Program-made: the position numbers and the translations under genes
Shown here: piece after piece, positions 1 to 7,783 of the stretch
Numbering within the stretch: position 1 is the first letter of the stretch
Layout: every line of letters begins with the position of its first letter
Assembly (NCBI GenBank): GCA_965223355.1
Contig: CBDCWE010000003.1
Coordinates: 930,001-994,000, forward strand
Source: Tectiglobus sp965223355
GTDB taxonomy: Bacteria > Pseudomonadota > Alphaproteobacteria > Rhizobiales > Hyphomicrobiaceae
Length of the DNA: 64,000 nucleotides
Direction: 5' to 3'
Notes under the pieces: generated by a model
Databases searched by the model: none
What the model saw: only the letters and a program-made list of their open reading frames with translations
What the model was told of the DNA's origin: nothing

Positions 1-1
1 C

Positions 2-1102
2 GTCATATCCGTTAACCACGAAGATCTCGACTGCGTGGTCCAACCCGGCATCTCGCGCAAGGCGGTCAATGAGTATTTGCGTGACATGGGCCTCTTCTTC
101 CCGATCGATCCGGGCGCGGAGGAGGCAACCCTCGGCGGTATGGCGGCGACCCGCGCCTCGGGGACGAACGCCGTTCTCTATGGCACCATGCGCGAGAATG
201 TCCTCAACGCGACCGCCGTCATGGCCGACGGTTCGATTGTGCACACCGGTGGACGCGCCAGAAAGTCGGCGGCCGGTTACGACCTCACCCGGCTGCTGGT
301 CGGCTCGGAAGGCACCCTCGGCATCATGACGCAGCTGACTGTGCGCCTCTACGGCATTCCCGAAACCATTTTGGCGGCCGTCTGCCCGTTTAAAACGCTG
401 GAGGGCGCTTGCAGCACTGTCATCCAGGCCATTCAACTCGGCCTCGGGCTCGCGCGCGTCGAGTTGCTTGACGAGGTTCAGATCCACGCCGTCAATACGC
501 ATTCGAAGATGTCCCTCGAAGAGACCCCGACATTGTTCCTCGAGTTCCATGGAACCGCGGTTGGTGCTCGCGATCAGGTCGAGCAATTTCGGGCAATTGC
601 AGAGGAAGAAGGCGCGATCCGGTTCGACTGGGCCGAGCGCGAAGAAGATCGTCGCAGACTATGGAAGGCCCGCCACGATGCCTATTGGGCGGTCCGCACC
701 ACCTGGCCGGCGCGCGATACTTTGGCGACCGACGTTTGCGTACCGATCTCGCGCCTGGCCGAATGCATCCTGGAGACCAAGCGGGATATCGAATCCCTCG
801 GCCTGGTGGCGCCGATCGTCGGTCATGTTGGCGATGGCAACTTCCACACATCGCCCGTGTTCGACCAGAACGATCCGGAAGAGCGCAAGAAGGTCGAGGG
901 CTTTATCGGCCGGCTGGCAGACCGCGCAATTGCGATGGAGGGAACCTGCACCGGTGAACACGGCATTGGCCAGGGCAAGATCAAATATTTGGAGTCGGAA
1001 ATCGGCGGCGGTGTCAACGTCATGCGCCAGATCAAGCTGGCGCTCGATCCCAAGAACATTCTCAACCCCGGAAAAATAATTCCCGCCACCGGACCGTGCT
1101 GA
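2..1102 (+). CDS. FAD-linked D-2-hydroxyacid dehydrogenase (GlcD/D-lactate dehydrogenase family), 5' partial
   Basis: The reading frame is open from base 2, so the N-terminus lies outside the window; 366 residues are visible. The family oxidises D-lactate, glycolate or related 2-hydroxyacids with FAD (an FAD-binding PCMH fold followed by an FAD-oxidase C-terminal domain). Visible signatures are the glycine-rich ATLGGMAATRASG and GSEGTLGIMTQ segments of the FAD-binding half, and HVGDGNFH and CTGEHGIGQGK in the C-terminal half, ending in LDPKNILNPGKI as is usual for the family. Substrate is not fixed by sequence. The neighbouring Ldh_2, tartrate dehydratase and SuyAB-like genes suggest a hydroxyacid or sulfolactate role (inference). 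A repeat element begins on the base after the TGA stop. Confidence 0.88.
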   Translation, partial: VISVNHEDLDCVVQPGISRKAVNEYLRDMGLFFPIDPGAEEATLGGMAATRASGTNAVLYGTMRENVLNATAVMADGSIVHTGGRARKSAAGYDLTRLLVGSEGTLGIMTQLTVRLYGIPETILAAVCPFKTLEGACSTVIQAIQLGLGLARVELLDEVQIHAVNTHSKMSLEETPTLFLEFHGTAVGARDQVEQFRAIAEEEGAIRFDWAEREEDRRRLWKARHDAYWAVRTTWPARDTLATDVCVPISRLAECILETKRDIESLGLVAPIVGHVGDGNFHTSPVFDQNDPEERKKVEGFIGRLADRAIAMEGTCTGEHGIGQGKIKYLESEIGGGVNVMRQIKLALDPKNILNPGKIIPATGPC

Positions 1103-1166
1103 CTAGATTATCTTTGTGCCTTTATTCGGGATCGTTCCGATTCCGAATAAAGGCAGGTTGCTCTAG
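1103..1166 (-). repeat. CTAG-bounded hairpin repeat, short derivative (64 bp)
   Basis: CTAG at both ends encloses hairpin H1 of the family described at 28357-28495: arms CTGCCTTTATTCGGAATCG-like, 19 bp with one mismatch and a 3-base loop, here in the H2-to-H1 orientation. The second hairpin (H2) and the spacer are deleted, leaving only CTAGAT and a few bases. It starts directly after the stop codon of the upstream dehydrogenase gene, so its RNA would form a 3' stem-loop. Confidence 0.85.
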
Positions 1167-1248
1167 ATGCTGACTACGTGCTGACTGTATGTGAAACCTC
1201 AATGGCCCGTCACACCACTCAGCTCGAACCATCCTGCTCGTCCGTCCG

Positions 1249-1560
1249 TCAGGCGGCGGATTCGAGGATGTGAATGACCCGGTTTGCCAGCATGTCTTTC
1301 ACCTTGCCGGCATATTCGGCCATATGCGGCGCCTTGGCGTGCGCCTTGAGCGCATCGGCGCTGGCCCATTTCTCGATCACCATGAACGTGTCCGGTCCGA
1401 TCGCGGTTTGAAAGCCACCAAAACCGTCCGCGTCGACCACGGGGCCGTACTCAATGCAGCCGTCCTCGCCGTGAACCGCCGGCATGTTGGCGCGAAACGC
1501 CTCCAGCACCTTTTCGCGCATACCGGGTTTGGTCGTGATGACGGCAACAACGTGGATCAT
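1249..1560 (-). CDS. Antibiotic biosynthesis monooxygenase (ABM) domain protein, YgiN-like
   Basis: A 103-residue single-domain protein of the dimeric alpha+beta barrel ABM superfamily. It begins MIHVVAVITTKPGMREKVLE and contains the typical EDGCIEY and FMVIEKWASADALKAH segments, which place it near quinol monooxygenase YgiN and related small cofactor-free oxygenases. An AGGAG ribosome-binding site lies 7 bases before the ATG. It is downstream of, and on the same strand as, the Ldh_2 and tartrate dehydratase genes, with a gap of about 50 bases, so it is probably the last gene of that operon. Its real substrate cannot be read from the sequence. Confidence 0.8.
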   Translation of the reverse strand: MIHVVAVITTKPGMREKVLEAFRANMPAVHGEDGCIEYGPVVDADGFGGFQTAIGPDTFMVIEKWASADALKAHAKAPHMAEYAGKVKDMLANRVIHILESAA

Positions 1561-1611
1561 GTCGGGTCTCCTGAAACTGGCCAGATCATCGTTCGCTGAT
1601 CATCCTTGAGA

Positions 1612-2643
1612 CTAACGTTCTTCCAGCACCAGGTCACCATTCGTGCTGAGCAAACGGATCGCATTGGCGATATCAGGGGCAACGGCAATGCCGTTCTTGG
1701 CAGCGTTCTCGCGAAGCAGGCGGCGGCGCGAGCCGGGCATGCGCACGTCAGGGTCCTTCGCATATTCCTGGGCGAGTGTTGCAAACCGCCGTGCAAATGC
1801 GGCGCCGCCGGCAAATCCGTCGGGGTCGATCGCGATGACAAACTGCCCGACGCCGGGCGGTTCGCCGACAGCATCAAAGAATGAGGAGGCCTCGAACGCG
1901 AAATTGGCACCGGTCAGCGCTGCGGCAAGCACTTCCACCATGAAGGCCAGCGCCGCCCCCTTGGGTCCGCCGATCGGCAGCAACGTGCCATTGAGGGCAG
2001 CTTGGGCATCGGTAGTCGGCCGGCCGGCACTGTCGGTCGCCCAATCATCCGGTATCGGGTCGCCACTTTGAGCAGCCGTGAGGATTTTGCCGCGCGCAAC
2101 ACGCGATAGCGCCAGGTCAATAACCACCGGACAGCCGTCCGGCGACGGGGCAGCAAATGCTATCGGGTTGGTGCCGAACAGGCGCTTGCGCCCGCCCCAG
2201 GCGGCCATGGCCTCGGGTGTGTTCGCAAACACCAATGCGACCAGGCCCTTCTGAGCAAGGCGTTCGGCATGCCAACCGAGCACCCCGCAGTGATGGGAAT
2301 TCGTGATTGCCGCCGCCGCAATACCGGTTTCCATCGCACAATCGGGAAGCAGATCTATCGCCGCTTGAAAGGCCGGATAGGCAAAGCCGTTTTGTGCATC
2401 AATCAAAACCGAGCCAGGTCGCCGTTGCACGACCTTCGGTTGCGCGTAGCCATCGACCTTGCCGGCCGCCGATTGCGCCATATAACTCGCGATGCGCGCC
2501 AGGCCGTGCCCTTTCTGGCCATCAACTTCGGCCTGAACGAGGGCTTCGGCCACACTCCAGGCATTGTGTTCGCTGGTTTTCGAAGCAACGAATGCGCGCT
2601 GAACAAGATCGACAAGATCATCCTGGCAAAATATCTCGGTCAC
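1612..2643 (-). CDS. Ldh_2 family NAD(P)-dependent 2-hydroxyacid dehydrogenase (malate/L-lactate/sulfolactate type)
   Basis: A 343-residue protein of the YlbC/AllD/ComC family, which oxidises malate, ureidoglycolate, sulfolactate or similar hydroxyacids with NAD(P). Family signatures include ITNSHHCGVLGWHAERLAQ (catalytic-site His) and FGTNPIAFAAPSPDG, followed by VIDLALS. Translation probably starts at GTG with an AAGGAG box 7 bases upstream. It lies between the ABM gene and the tartrate dehydratase gene on the same strand. In sulfolactate degraders a member of this family (ComC) works with SuyAB and a second dehydrogenase; the presence of SuyAB-like subunits nearby makes that a candidate role, but malate or tartrate-derived acids are equally possible. 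Confidence 0.82.
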   Translation of the reverse strand: MTEIFCQDDLVDLVQRAFVASKTSEHNAWSVAEALVQAEVDGQKGHGLARIASYMAQSAAGKVDGYAQPKVVQRRPGSVLIDAQNGFAYPAFQAAIDLLPDCAMETGIAAAAITNSHHCGVLGWHAERLAQKGLVALVFANTPEAMAAWGGRKRLFGTNPIAFAAPSPDGCPVVIDLALSRVARGKILTAAQSGDPIPDDWATDSAGRPTTDAQAALNGTLLPIGGPKGAALAFMVEVLAAALTGANFAFEASSFFDAVGEPPGVGQFVIAIDPDGFAGGAAFARRFATLAQEYAKDPDVRMPGSRRRLLRENAAKNGIAVAPDIANAIRLLSTNGDLVLEER

Positions 2644-2734
2644 CGGTTACTCCTTGAAGCAATCCTCTATGAATCTGTATTCGCGCCTTCAGGCTGCGGT
2701 TTGAACGAACGCATGTGTTCTTAAGTCAAAGCGA

Positions 2735-3919
2735 TCAGATCATCGACCGGTCAATTTCCAAACGAGCCGTCAGGTCATCCATCAGCTTCGCGCGCAACTC
2801 AATTCCGATACCCGGTGTTTCATGCAGACGCACATAGCCGTCCACAATTGGGATCTCATCGGCAAATCCGCCATAGGGCTGAAACACTCCGGGATAGCTT
2901 TCCGATCCACCAAGCTGCAGGCCCGCAGCCATGTTGAGGCCGAGCTGATGGCCGCCGTGAGGGACCGTTCTGCGGCGCGCCCACCCCATCCCCTCGGCGA
3001 GATCGAGAACCCGAAGCGCTTCGGTAAGTCCGTAACAGAGCGAGGGGTCCGGCTGCAGCCAATCGATATGGGGTCGCAGGCCGGCGTGGCGCAGGAGGTT
3101 CTTGAAGTCTTGGGTGGAGAACAGGTTCTCGCCTGTCGCGATTGGCACGGAAAGCTCCTGCGCCAGCACCGCATGGGCCAGGAAGTCGAGCGGATCGCAC
3201 GGTTCCTCATACCAAATCAGCCCAAGTTCGGACGCGATGCGGCCATACGCGAGGGCTTCTTCGAGCCCGAGCCGCCCATTGGCGTCAACCGCCAGCTTCG
3301 CGCCGTCACCGGCCACTTCCAATGCCCATTCGATGCGTTTGCGATCAGTGTCAATATCAGCTCCGCCGATCTTCATTTTGAGGATCTGATAGCCGGCCTC
3401 TCGACAGCGCCGCAACTCGTCCTGAAGGCCGGCTTTTTGTTTGCCCGGATAATAGTATCCACCACCCGAATAGACCAGCACTTGTGCGTCATATTGACCA
3501 TTGTTGAAGCGCTCCGAAAGAAGCTTCCAAAGTGGTGCTTCGGCGATTTTTGCGACGGCATCCCAGACCGCCATGTCGATTGCGCCGGCGGCGACTGCGC
3601 GGTCACCATGACCACCGGGTTTCTCATTGCTCAACATCGCTGCCGAGATTGCAAACGGATCGAGATTGTCGTGGTTCTCGTCGACCAGCAGTTCGGCATC
3701 GGCTTCGAGGATGCGCGGGGCCAGACGCTCGCGAATAATGCCGGACTGCGCATAGCGGCCGTTCGAGCAGAAACCAAACCCAATCACGTTGTGCCCGTTC
3801 CGAAGCACATCCGTCTCGACGGCAACAACACTAACCGTCATGCTATCGAACGAGATTGCTGCATTCCGCATAGCGGACGGAATTGGTGCCACCGCGTCGC
3901 GAATGCGCGTGATTTTCAT
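2735..3919 (-). CDS. tarD: D-tartrate dehydratase (enolase superfamily)
   Basis: A 394-residue member of the mandelate racemase/enolase superfamily whose segments agree with my memory of the characterised Bradyrhizobium D-tartrate dehydratase: SNGRYAQSGIIRERLA, NEKPGGHGDRAVAAGAIDMA, GGYYYPGK, and PHGGHQLGLNMAAGLQLGG. The KxK catalytic motif is seen in LKMKIGG, metal ligands in VDANGR, WYEEP and ATGENLF, and the general acid/base His in VPHGGHQ. It would dehydrate D-tartrate to oxaloacetate. A GGGAG box precedes the ATG. About 90 bases separate it from the downstream Ldh_2 gene, so the two are probably cotranscribed. The subfamily call is from recognised motifs, not a database search. Confidence 0.82.
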   Translation of the reverse strand: MKITRIRDAVAPIPSAMRNAAISFDSMTVSVVAVETDVLRNGHNVIGFGFCSNGRYAQSGIIRERLAPRILEADAELLVDENHDNLDPFAISAAMLSNEKPGGHGDRAVAAGAIDMAVWDAVAKIAEAPLWKLLSERFNNGQYDAQVLVYSGGGYYYPGKQKAGLQDELRRCREAGYQILKMKIGGADIDTDRKRIEWALEVAGDGAKLAVDANGRLGLEEALAYGRIASELGLIWYEEPCDPLDFLAHAVLAQELSVPIATGENLFSTQDFKNLLRHAGLRPHIDWLQPDPSLCYGLTEALRVLDLAEGMGWARRRTVPHGGHQLGLNMAAGLQLGGSESYPGVFQPYGGFADEIPIVDGYVRLHETPGIGIELRAKLMDDLTARLEIDRSMI

Positions 3920-4441
3920 CGAGTACTCCCGTGGCCTCTGGCACTGGTGACATTGTGAATGAGATTACAATCACCAATTAAGGCAGACAATAATCTTCAT
4001 TTATGAGAAAATTTCTCCGTGTTCCTACCAAATGCGCGGCTTAGATTGCGGCTTTACCGTGTTTGAGCGAGGATTCGGAACGAGCGTGGCCAAATGGTTA
4101 ACATTGGTTAACATAAGTCTCAGACTGGTTTGCGTGCGCTGCTGATAAGTCCGCCGTCATCGCCTTTCAGGACTGAGTTGAACCGATCCCGCTCGCCGGC
4201 CCGGCCAGCCAAGGGGCCGACTGCTACAAAGTAAACCGCAGAAATCCGGATTGGATTAGGGCAAAGCCCGTTATCCAACGTTCGTGCCGGGAAGCGTTGG
4301 CTTGCGCGCCGGCGGCTGATCCAACCGCCAGCGTCGTGAGCATTGTCGCAGACCTGCGAAATACTGGACGTCCAGCACCGGCCGCCGTTGGCCGGGCCGG
4401 CGCGCAGGCAGGCAATGCCGACCCGCATAACGCCCGGCGCG
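3920..4441. other. Intergenic region with AT-rich promoter-like stretch
   Basis: No convincing gene here. Bases 3955-4030 are markedly AT-rich compared with the surroundings and probably carry the promoter of the minus-strand tarD group. At 4096-4115 a 10-bp unit GGTTAACATT/A is directly repeated twice in tandem. The rest is GC-rich with several short inverted repeats near 4390-4440, just beyond the stop of the SuyB-like gene, where a transcription stop would be expected. A short frame between 4120 and 4428 on the minus strand has no family features. Confidence 0.5.
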
Positions 4442-5644
4442 CTATGCGCTGCGATAGAGTTTCGTCATGACAAATTCTCGGTGACCGAGGGCTTCGGCAG
4501 CCGTAACACGCCCGTTGGATGTTCGCACGATCATGTCGATCAACGCATCGCCGGCATCATCCAGTGTCATTTCGCGACGCAGAATGCCCGAAACGTCGAG
4601 ATCGATGTGTTCCGGCATCGTACGAACGGTGTGCGGGTTGGCGGAGATTTTGATGACCGGCACGATCGGATTGCCGATGATGTTGCCCTGACCGGTCGGG
4701 AAGGTGTGGACGACATAACCGCCGGCCGCCATCAGCGTGACGCACTCGGCAGCGGCCGACGATGTGTCCATATAGTAAAGGCCGGGACCTTTGCGCGGGG
4801 CTTCGGCGGGTTCGAGAACGTCGATGTATCGGCAACGGCGGCCGATCTTTTCGAGGTTGCCGAGCGCCTTTTCCTCGATCGTCGACAGGCCGCCGGCAAT
4901 GTTGCCCTTGGTTGGCTGGCTTTCGGACAGATCGTCGACCTTGTGGGCTTCGATCACGTCGTCCTGGTAGGCCTGCCAGGTCTTGAACCACTTCTCGGCG
5001 ATCTTGTCGTTGACGGCACGCGCTTTGCAGATGTGTTCGGCACCCGTGATTTCGCTGGTTTCGCCAAACACCCCGGTAACGCCTTGCGGGATCAGTTTGT
5101 CATACATGTTGCCGACGGTCGGGCACGATCCGAGGCCGGTGGTCGTATCGCTTTCGCCACATTTGGTCGACACCCACAAATCTTTGATACCGCATTCCTC
5201 GCGCGATAATTCCGAGGCCCACTGCAGGTAATCCTTGGCGACCCGCGATGCCTTGGCAATGGTGCCGATATCGCCGGTCCCTTCGATGCCGAACCCGGTC
5301 ACCGGTTTGCCGGCCTTGGCAATGCCGTCGACCACGCGCTGGGTCCAGCCGTCTTCAATCCCGATCACGACGACAGCCGCGACGTTGGGATTGGAACCGA
5401 TGCCGATCAACGTGCGGAAATGCAGATCGAGATCGGCACCGAACTGCAGCCGCCCGTAGGCATGCGGCAACGCCAGTGTGCCCTTGATCGTGTTGGCCAC
5501 CGCCTCGCAGGCTGCATTCGACAGATCGTCCAGTGGCAGCAGAACCACGTGATTGCGCACGCCGACGCGCTTGTTCTCACGCCGCCAGCCCATGAACGAC
5601 AGGTTCGACTTTCTCTTGCTTGATTTTCCGTTGGATTTGGCCAT
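4442..5644 (-). CDS. UxaA-family lyase, large subunit (SuyB-like (2R)-sulfolactate sulfo-lyase or altronate dehydratase type)
   Basis: A 400-residue protein equivalent to the C-terminal domain of altronate/galactarate dehydratases and to SuyB, the large subunit of (2R)-sulfolactate sulfo-lyase (sulfolactate to pyruvate and sulfite). Visible segments are RVGVRNHVVLLPLDDLSNAA, STKCGESDTTTGLGSCPTVG (metal/active-site Cys region), SESQPTKGNIAGG and FPTGQGNIIGNPIVPVIK. The LPLDDLSNAACEAVAN segment recalls SuyB sequences, so I favour that branch at modest confidence. ATG 5644 is preferred over an upstream GTG. The small-subunit gene precedes it by 85 bases on the same strand, giving a two-gene operon divergent from a GntR regulator. 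No sulfite-handling gene is in view, so substrate remains open. Confidence 0.78.
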   Translation of the reverse strand: MAKSNGKSSKRKSNLSFMGWRRENKRVGVRNHVVLLPLDDLSNAACEAVANTIKGTLALPHAYGRLQFGADLDLHFRTLIGIGSNPNVAAVVVIGIEDGWTQRVVDGIAKAGKPVTGFGIEGTGDIGTIAKASRVAKDYLQWASELSREECGIKDLWVSTKCGESDTTTGLGSCPTVGNMYDKLIPQGVTGVFGETSEITGAEHICKARAVNDKIAEKWFKTWQAYQDDVIEAHKVDDLSESQPTKGNIAGGLSTIEEKALGNLEKIGRRCRYIDVLEPAEAPRKGPGLYYMDTSSAAAECVTLMAAGGYVVHTFPTGQGNIIGNPIVPVIKISANPHTVRTMPEHIDLDVSGILRREMTLDDAGDALIDMIVRTSNGRVTAAEALGHREFVMTKLYRSA

Positions 5645-5729
5645 CGCCACTTGCCTTACATTCGGGTGTGGTTATCTGCAGCGACGTTCGCCGCCGGTCG
5701 TCGGCGCCGCGTCCGCCTTGAACGCTCGA

Positions 5730-6020
5730 TTACCACCGCTTGGTCTTCAGATTGTGGACGTGGACGTGTTCACCCTTCTTGGCGTCGGCAACCATCCTGC
5801 CGATATCCTCGCCATACTTGATGATCGTCTCGCCGGCCTTGAGATTGACGAGCGCGACCTTGTGCCCGATTGGGATGTCGTCTTTGGACGTGACGCTCGT
5901 GGTGCTGTCATTTTCGGTGATTACACCGCGCATCCGTGTGCCGGATCTCAGTTCTTCGACGACAACGACACCGACATTGTCCTTCGGACTGTGAACGAGA
6001 AAGTGGGGAATCTTGGCCAA
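5730..6020 (-). CDS. UxaA-family lyase, small SAF-domain subunit (SuyA-like)
   Basis: A 96-residue SAF domain, the N-terminal domain of altronate dehydratase encoded as a separate subunit, as in SuyA. It begins KIPHFLVHSPKDNVGVVVVE and ends GEHVHVHNLKTKRW, the usual end of these small subunits. The likely start is a TTG at 6020 with a GGAG box 8 bases upstream; a further in-frame TTG at 6071 would add an unrelated-looking stretch. It is the first gene of the lyase operon, directly downstream of the palindromic operator candidate and divergent from the GntR-family gene, which is therefore the likely regulator. Confidence 0.8.
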   Translation of the reverse strand: MAKIPHFLVHSPKDNVGVVVVEELRSGTRMRGVITENDSTTSVTSKDDIPIGHKVALVNLKAGETIIKYGEDIGRMVADAKKGEHVHVHNLKTKRW

Positions 6021-6101
6021 CGCTGTTACTCCACATGCCAATACGATCAGGACCGGCCAACCGCCGGCCAACCACTAGCCTTGCGCACCATTCGCGCGCA
6101 G

Positions 6102-6119
6102 TCTTATATAAGATATAAG
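6102..6119. promoter_or_regulatory. Palindromic GntR/HutC-type operator candidate
   Basis: Two overlapping palindromes lie between the divergent lyase operon and GntR gene: the perfect 12-mer TCTTATATAAGA (6102-6113) and CTTATAT-aag-ATATAAG (6103-6119). AT-rich palindromes of this kind are typical binding sites of HutC-subfamily regulators. The position, about 80 bases from the lyase small-subunit start and 56 from the regulator start, suits control of both promoters. Binding by the adjacent regulator is inference. Confidence 0.6.
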
Positions 6120-6174
6120 TATTCCCGTAAACCTTTCAGCGCGGCAGGCTGTATGCGAAAGTTCCGAGCGGCCG

Positions 6175-6903
6175 ATGAACGATGCAAGCCCGAAGCCCGA
6201 TGCCAGACCGCTTTACGAACAGGTTCGTGAAGTGCTCCTTGAGCGCATCCGAAATGGTGAGTGGCCGCCGGGAGCGATGCTTCCCAATGAATTCCAGCTG
6301 GCCGACGAAATGGGGGTCAGCCAGGGCACCGCGCGCAAGGCCGTCAACGCGCTAGCGGCCGCGCAACTGGTGGTGCGCAAACAGGGCCGGGGCACGTTCG
6401 TTGCCGAACACACGCCGGATGAGATTTTGTTCCGGTTCTTTCAGTTTTACGACCGCGACGGACAGCGTGTCAGCCCCGAGAGCCGCAATGTCGAGACCCG
6501 CCGCGGGCGCTCAACCCGGGCCGAGCGCCGGCGCCTGGGTCTCGCCAAAGACGCGCGCGTCATTCGCCACACCCGGGTCCGCCTCAGTTCAGGCCGGCCG
6601 TTTATCTTCGAAAGGATCATCCTGCCCGAGCAGCCTTTCGCGGCGCTGGGCAGAGACGGCGCCATCCCCAACACGCTTTACGACCTGTTTCAGAGTCAGT
6701 TCAACGTCACGGTCGGTCAGGCCGACGAGCGGCTGACGGTGGAACAAGCCGATGAGGCGACCGCGAAACATCTGGGGCGGCGGGCCGGACATCCGGTCCT
6801 GTGTGTCGATCGGCTGACCTGGTCGATCGATGACAAGCCTATCGAGTGGCGTCTCAGCCATTGCGATTTGGATGATTTGCACTATGCCGTGCGGTTGCGA
6901 TAA
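6175..6903 (+). CDS. GntR-family transcriptional regulator, HutC subfamily (UTRA effector domain)
   Basis: A 242-residue repressor-type regulator. The N-terminal winged helix is clear (PLYEQVREVLLERIRNGEWP, then LADEMGVSQGTARKAVNAL and the wing RKQGRGTFVAEH). The remaining 160 residues form a UTRA ligand-binding domain (RHTRVRLSSGRPFIFERIIL, AKHLGRRAGHPVLCVDRLT, ending CDLDDLHYAVRLR). It is transcribed away from the lyase operon and is followed after 96 bases by the SDR of the lva-like operon. Its ligand is probably a small organic acid handled by one of these operons. An autoregulatory site is suggested by the palindrome upstream. Confidence 0.9.
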   Translation: MNDASPKPDARPLYEQVREVLLERIRNGEWPPGAMLPNEFQLADEMGVSQGTARKAVNALAAAQLVVRKQGRGTFVAEHTPDEILFRFFQFYDRDGQRVSPESRNVETRRGRSTRAERRRLGLAKDARVIRHTRVRLSSGRPFIFERIILPEQPFAALGRDGAIPNTLYDLFQSQFNVTVGQADERLTVEQADEATAKHLGRRAGHPVLCVDRLTWSIDDKPIEWRLSHCDLDDLHYAVRLR

Positions 6904-6999
6904 AGCCGGCAGGCCGGAACCGCCATCGCACCTGGCAGGAATTTCCGGCAACATTTGGAACGCGGTCAAGACTGACAACGCATTGGAGGGAGATGAGCC

Positions 7000-7779
7000 G
7001 TGACTGATGCTGCAGGCGGCGCCATGTTTTCGCTGGTCGGCCGGTCGGCCCTGGTCACCGGTGCCTCGTCCGGTCTCGGCCGTCATTTTGCCGGCGTCCT
7101 GGCCCGGGCCGGCGCCAAGGTTGCCCTTGCGGCACGGCGCATCGACCGGCTTGAAGACTTGGCATCGCAATTGCGCGACGGCGGCCATCAGGCCGTGGCC
7201 GTCACCATGGATGTGACCGACCGCGAGAGCGTTGAGCAAGCCTTCGCCGCAGCCGAGGCCGCGATCGGGCCGCTGTCGGTGATCGTCAACAATGCCGGTA
7301 TCGCGGACCCGGTTTTTTTCACGCGCATGTCCGAGGACAGCTGGCGCAGTGTCCTCGATGTCAATCTCGACGGCGTTTTCCGGGTCGCCCAGGAAGCTGC
7401 GCGGCGCATGGAAAAGTCGGGCGGCGGATCGATCATCAACATCGCCTCGGTGCTCGGCCTTGGCGTCGTGAAATCGCTTGCCCACTACTGCGCTTCAAAG
7501 GGCGCGGTCATTCAGTTGACCAAAGCAATGGCGCTGGAGCTATCGCGCAGCGGGGTCCGGGTCAACGCCATCGCGCCCGGTTACATTTCAACCGAGATGA
7601 ACGCAGACTTCCTGGTCAGCGAGGACGGCAAAAAACTTTTGTCGAAAGTGCCAATGGCCCGGGCCGGCGCGCTTGGCGAACTCGACGGTCCGTTGTTGCT
7701 GCTCGCCTCTGACGCCGGTTCTTACATGACCGGCACGGTCGTCGCCGTTGACGGCGGCACCCTTCTGTCGTTGGGTTGA
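7000..7779 (+). CDS. SDR-family NAD(P)-dependent oxidoreductase (LvaD-like position)
   Basis: A 259-residue classical short-chain dehydrogenase. It has the cofactor motif TGASSGLGRHFAG, the NNAGIAD segment, the catalytic Ser in NIASVLGLG, the YCASK active-site motif and the C-terminal MTGTVVAVDGG. The start is a GTG at 7000, placed 10 bases after GGAGGG; an internal ATG at 7023 lacks a ribosome-binding site. It is the first gene of a tight operon with a phosphotransferase, a DUF6285 protein and an acyl-CoA synthetase. By analogy with the levulinate (lva) operon it may oxidise a 3-hydroxyacyl-CoA, but SDR sequence alone does not tell. Confidence 0.88.
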   Translation: MTDAAGGAMFSLVGRSALVTGASSGLGRHFAGVLARAGAKVALAARRIDRLEDLASQLRDGGHQAVAVTMDVTDRESVEQAFAAAEAAIGPLSVIVNNAGIADPVFFTRMSEDSWRSVLDVNLDGVFRVAQEAARRMEKSGGGSIINIASVLGLGVVKSLAHYCASKGAVIQLTKAMALELSRSGVRVNAIAPGYISTEMNADFLVSEDGKKLLSKVPMARAGALGELDGPLLLLASDAGSYMTGTVVAVDGGTLLSLG

Positions 7780-7783
7780 TCGC

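Noticed and set aside
4120..4428. A possible 102-codon gene on the minus strand
   Set aside because: No family features, Arg/Gly-rich random-looking sequence, no ribosome-binding site.
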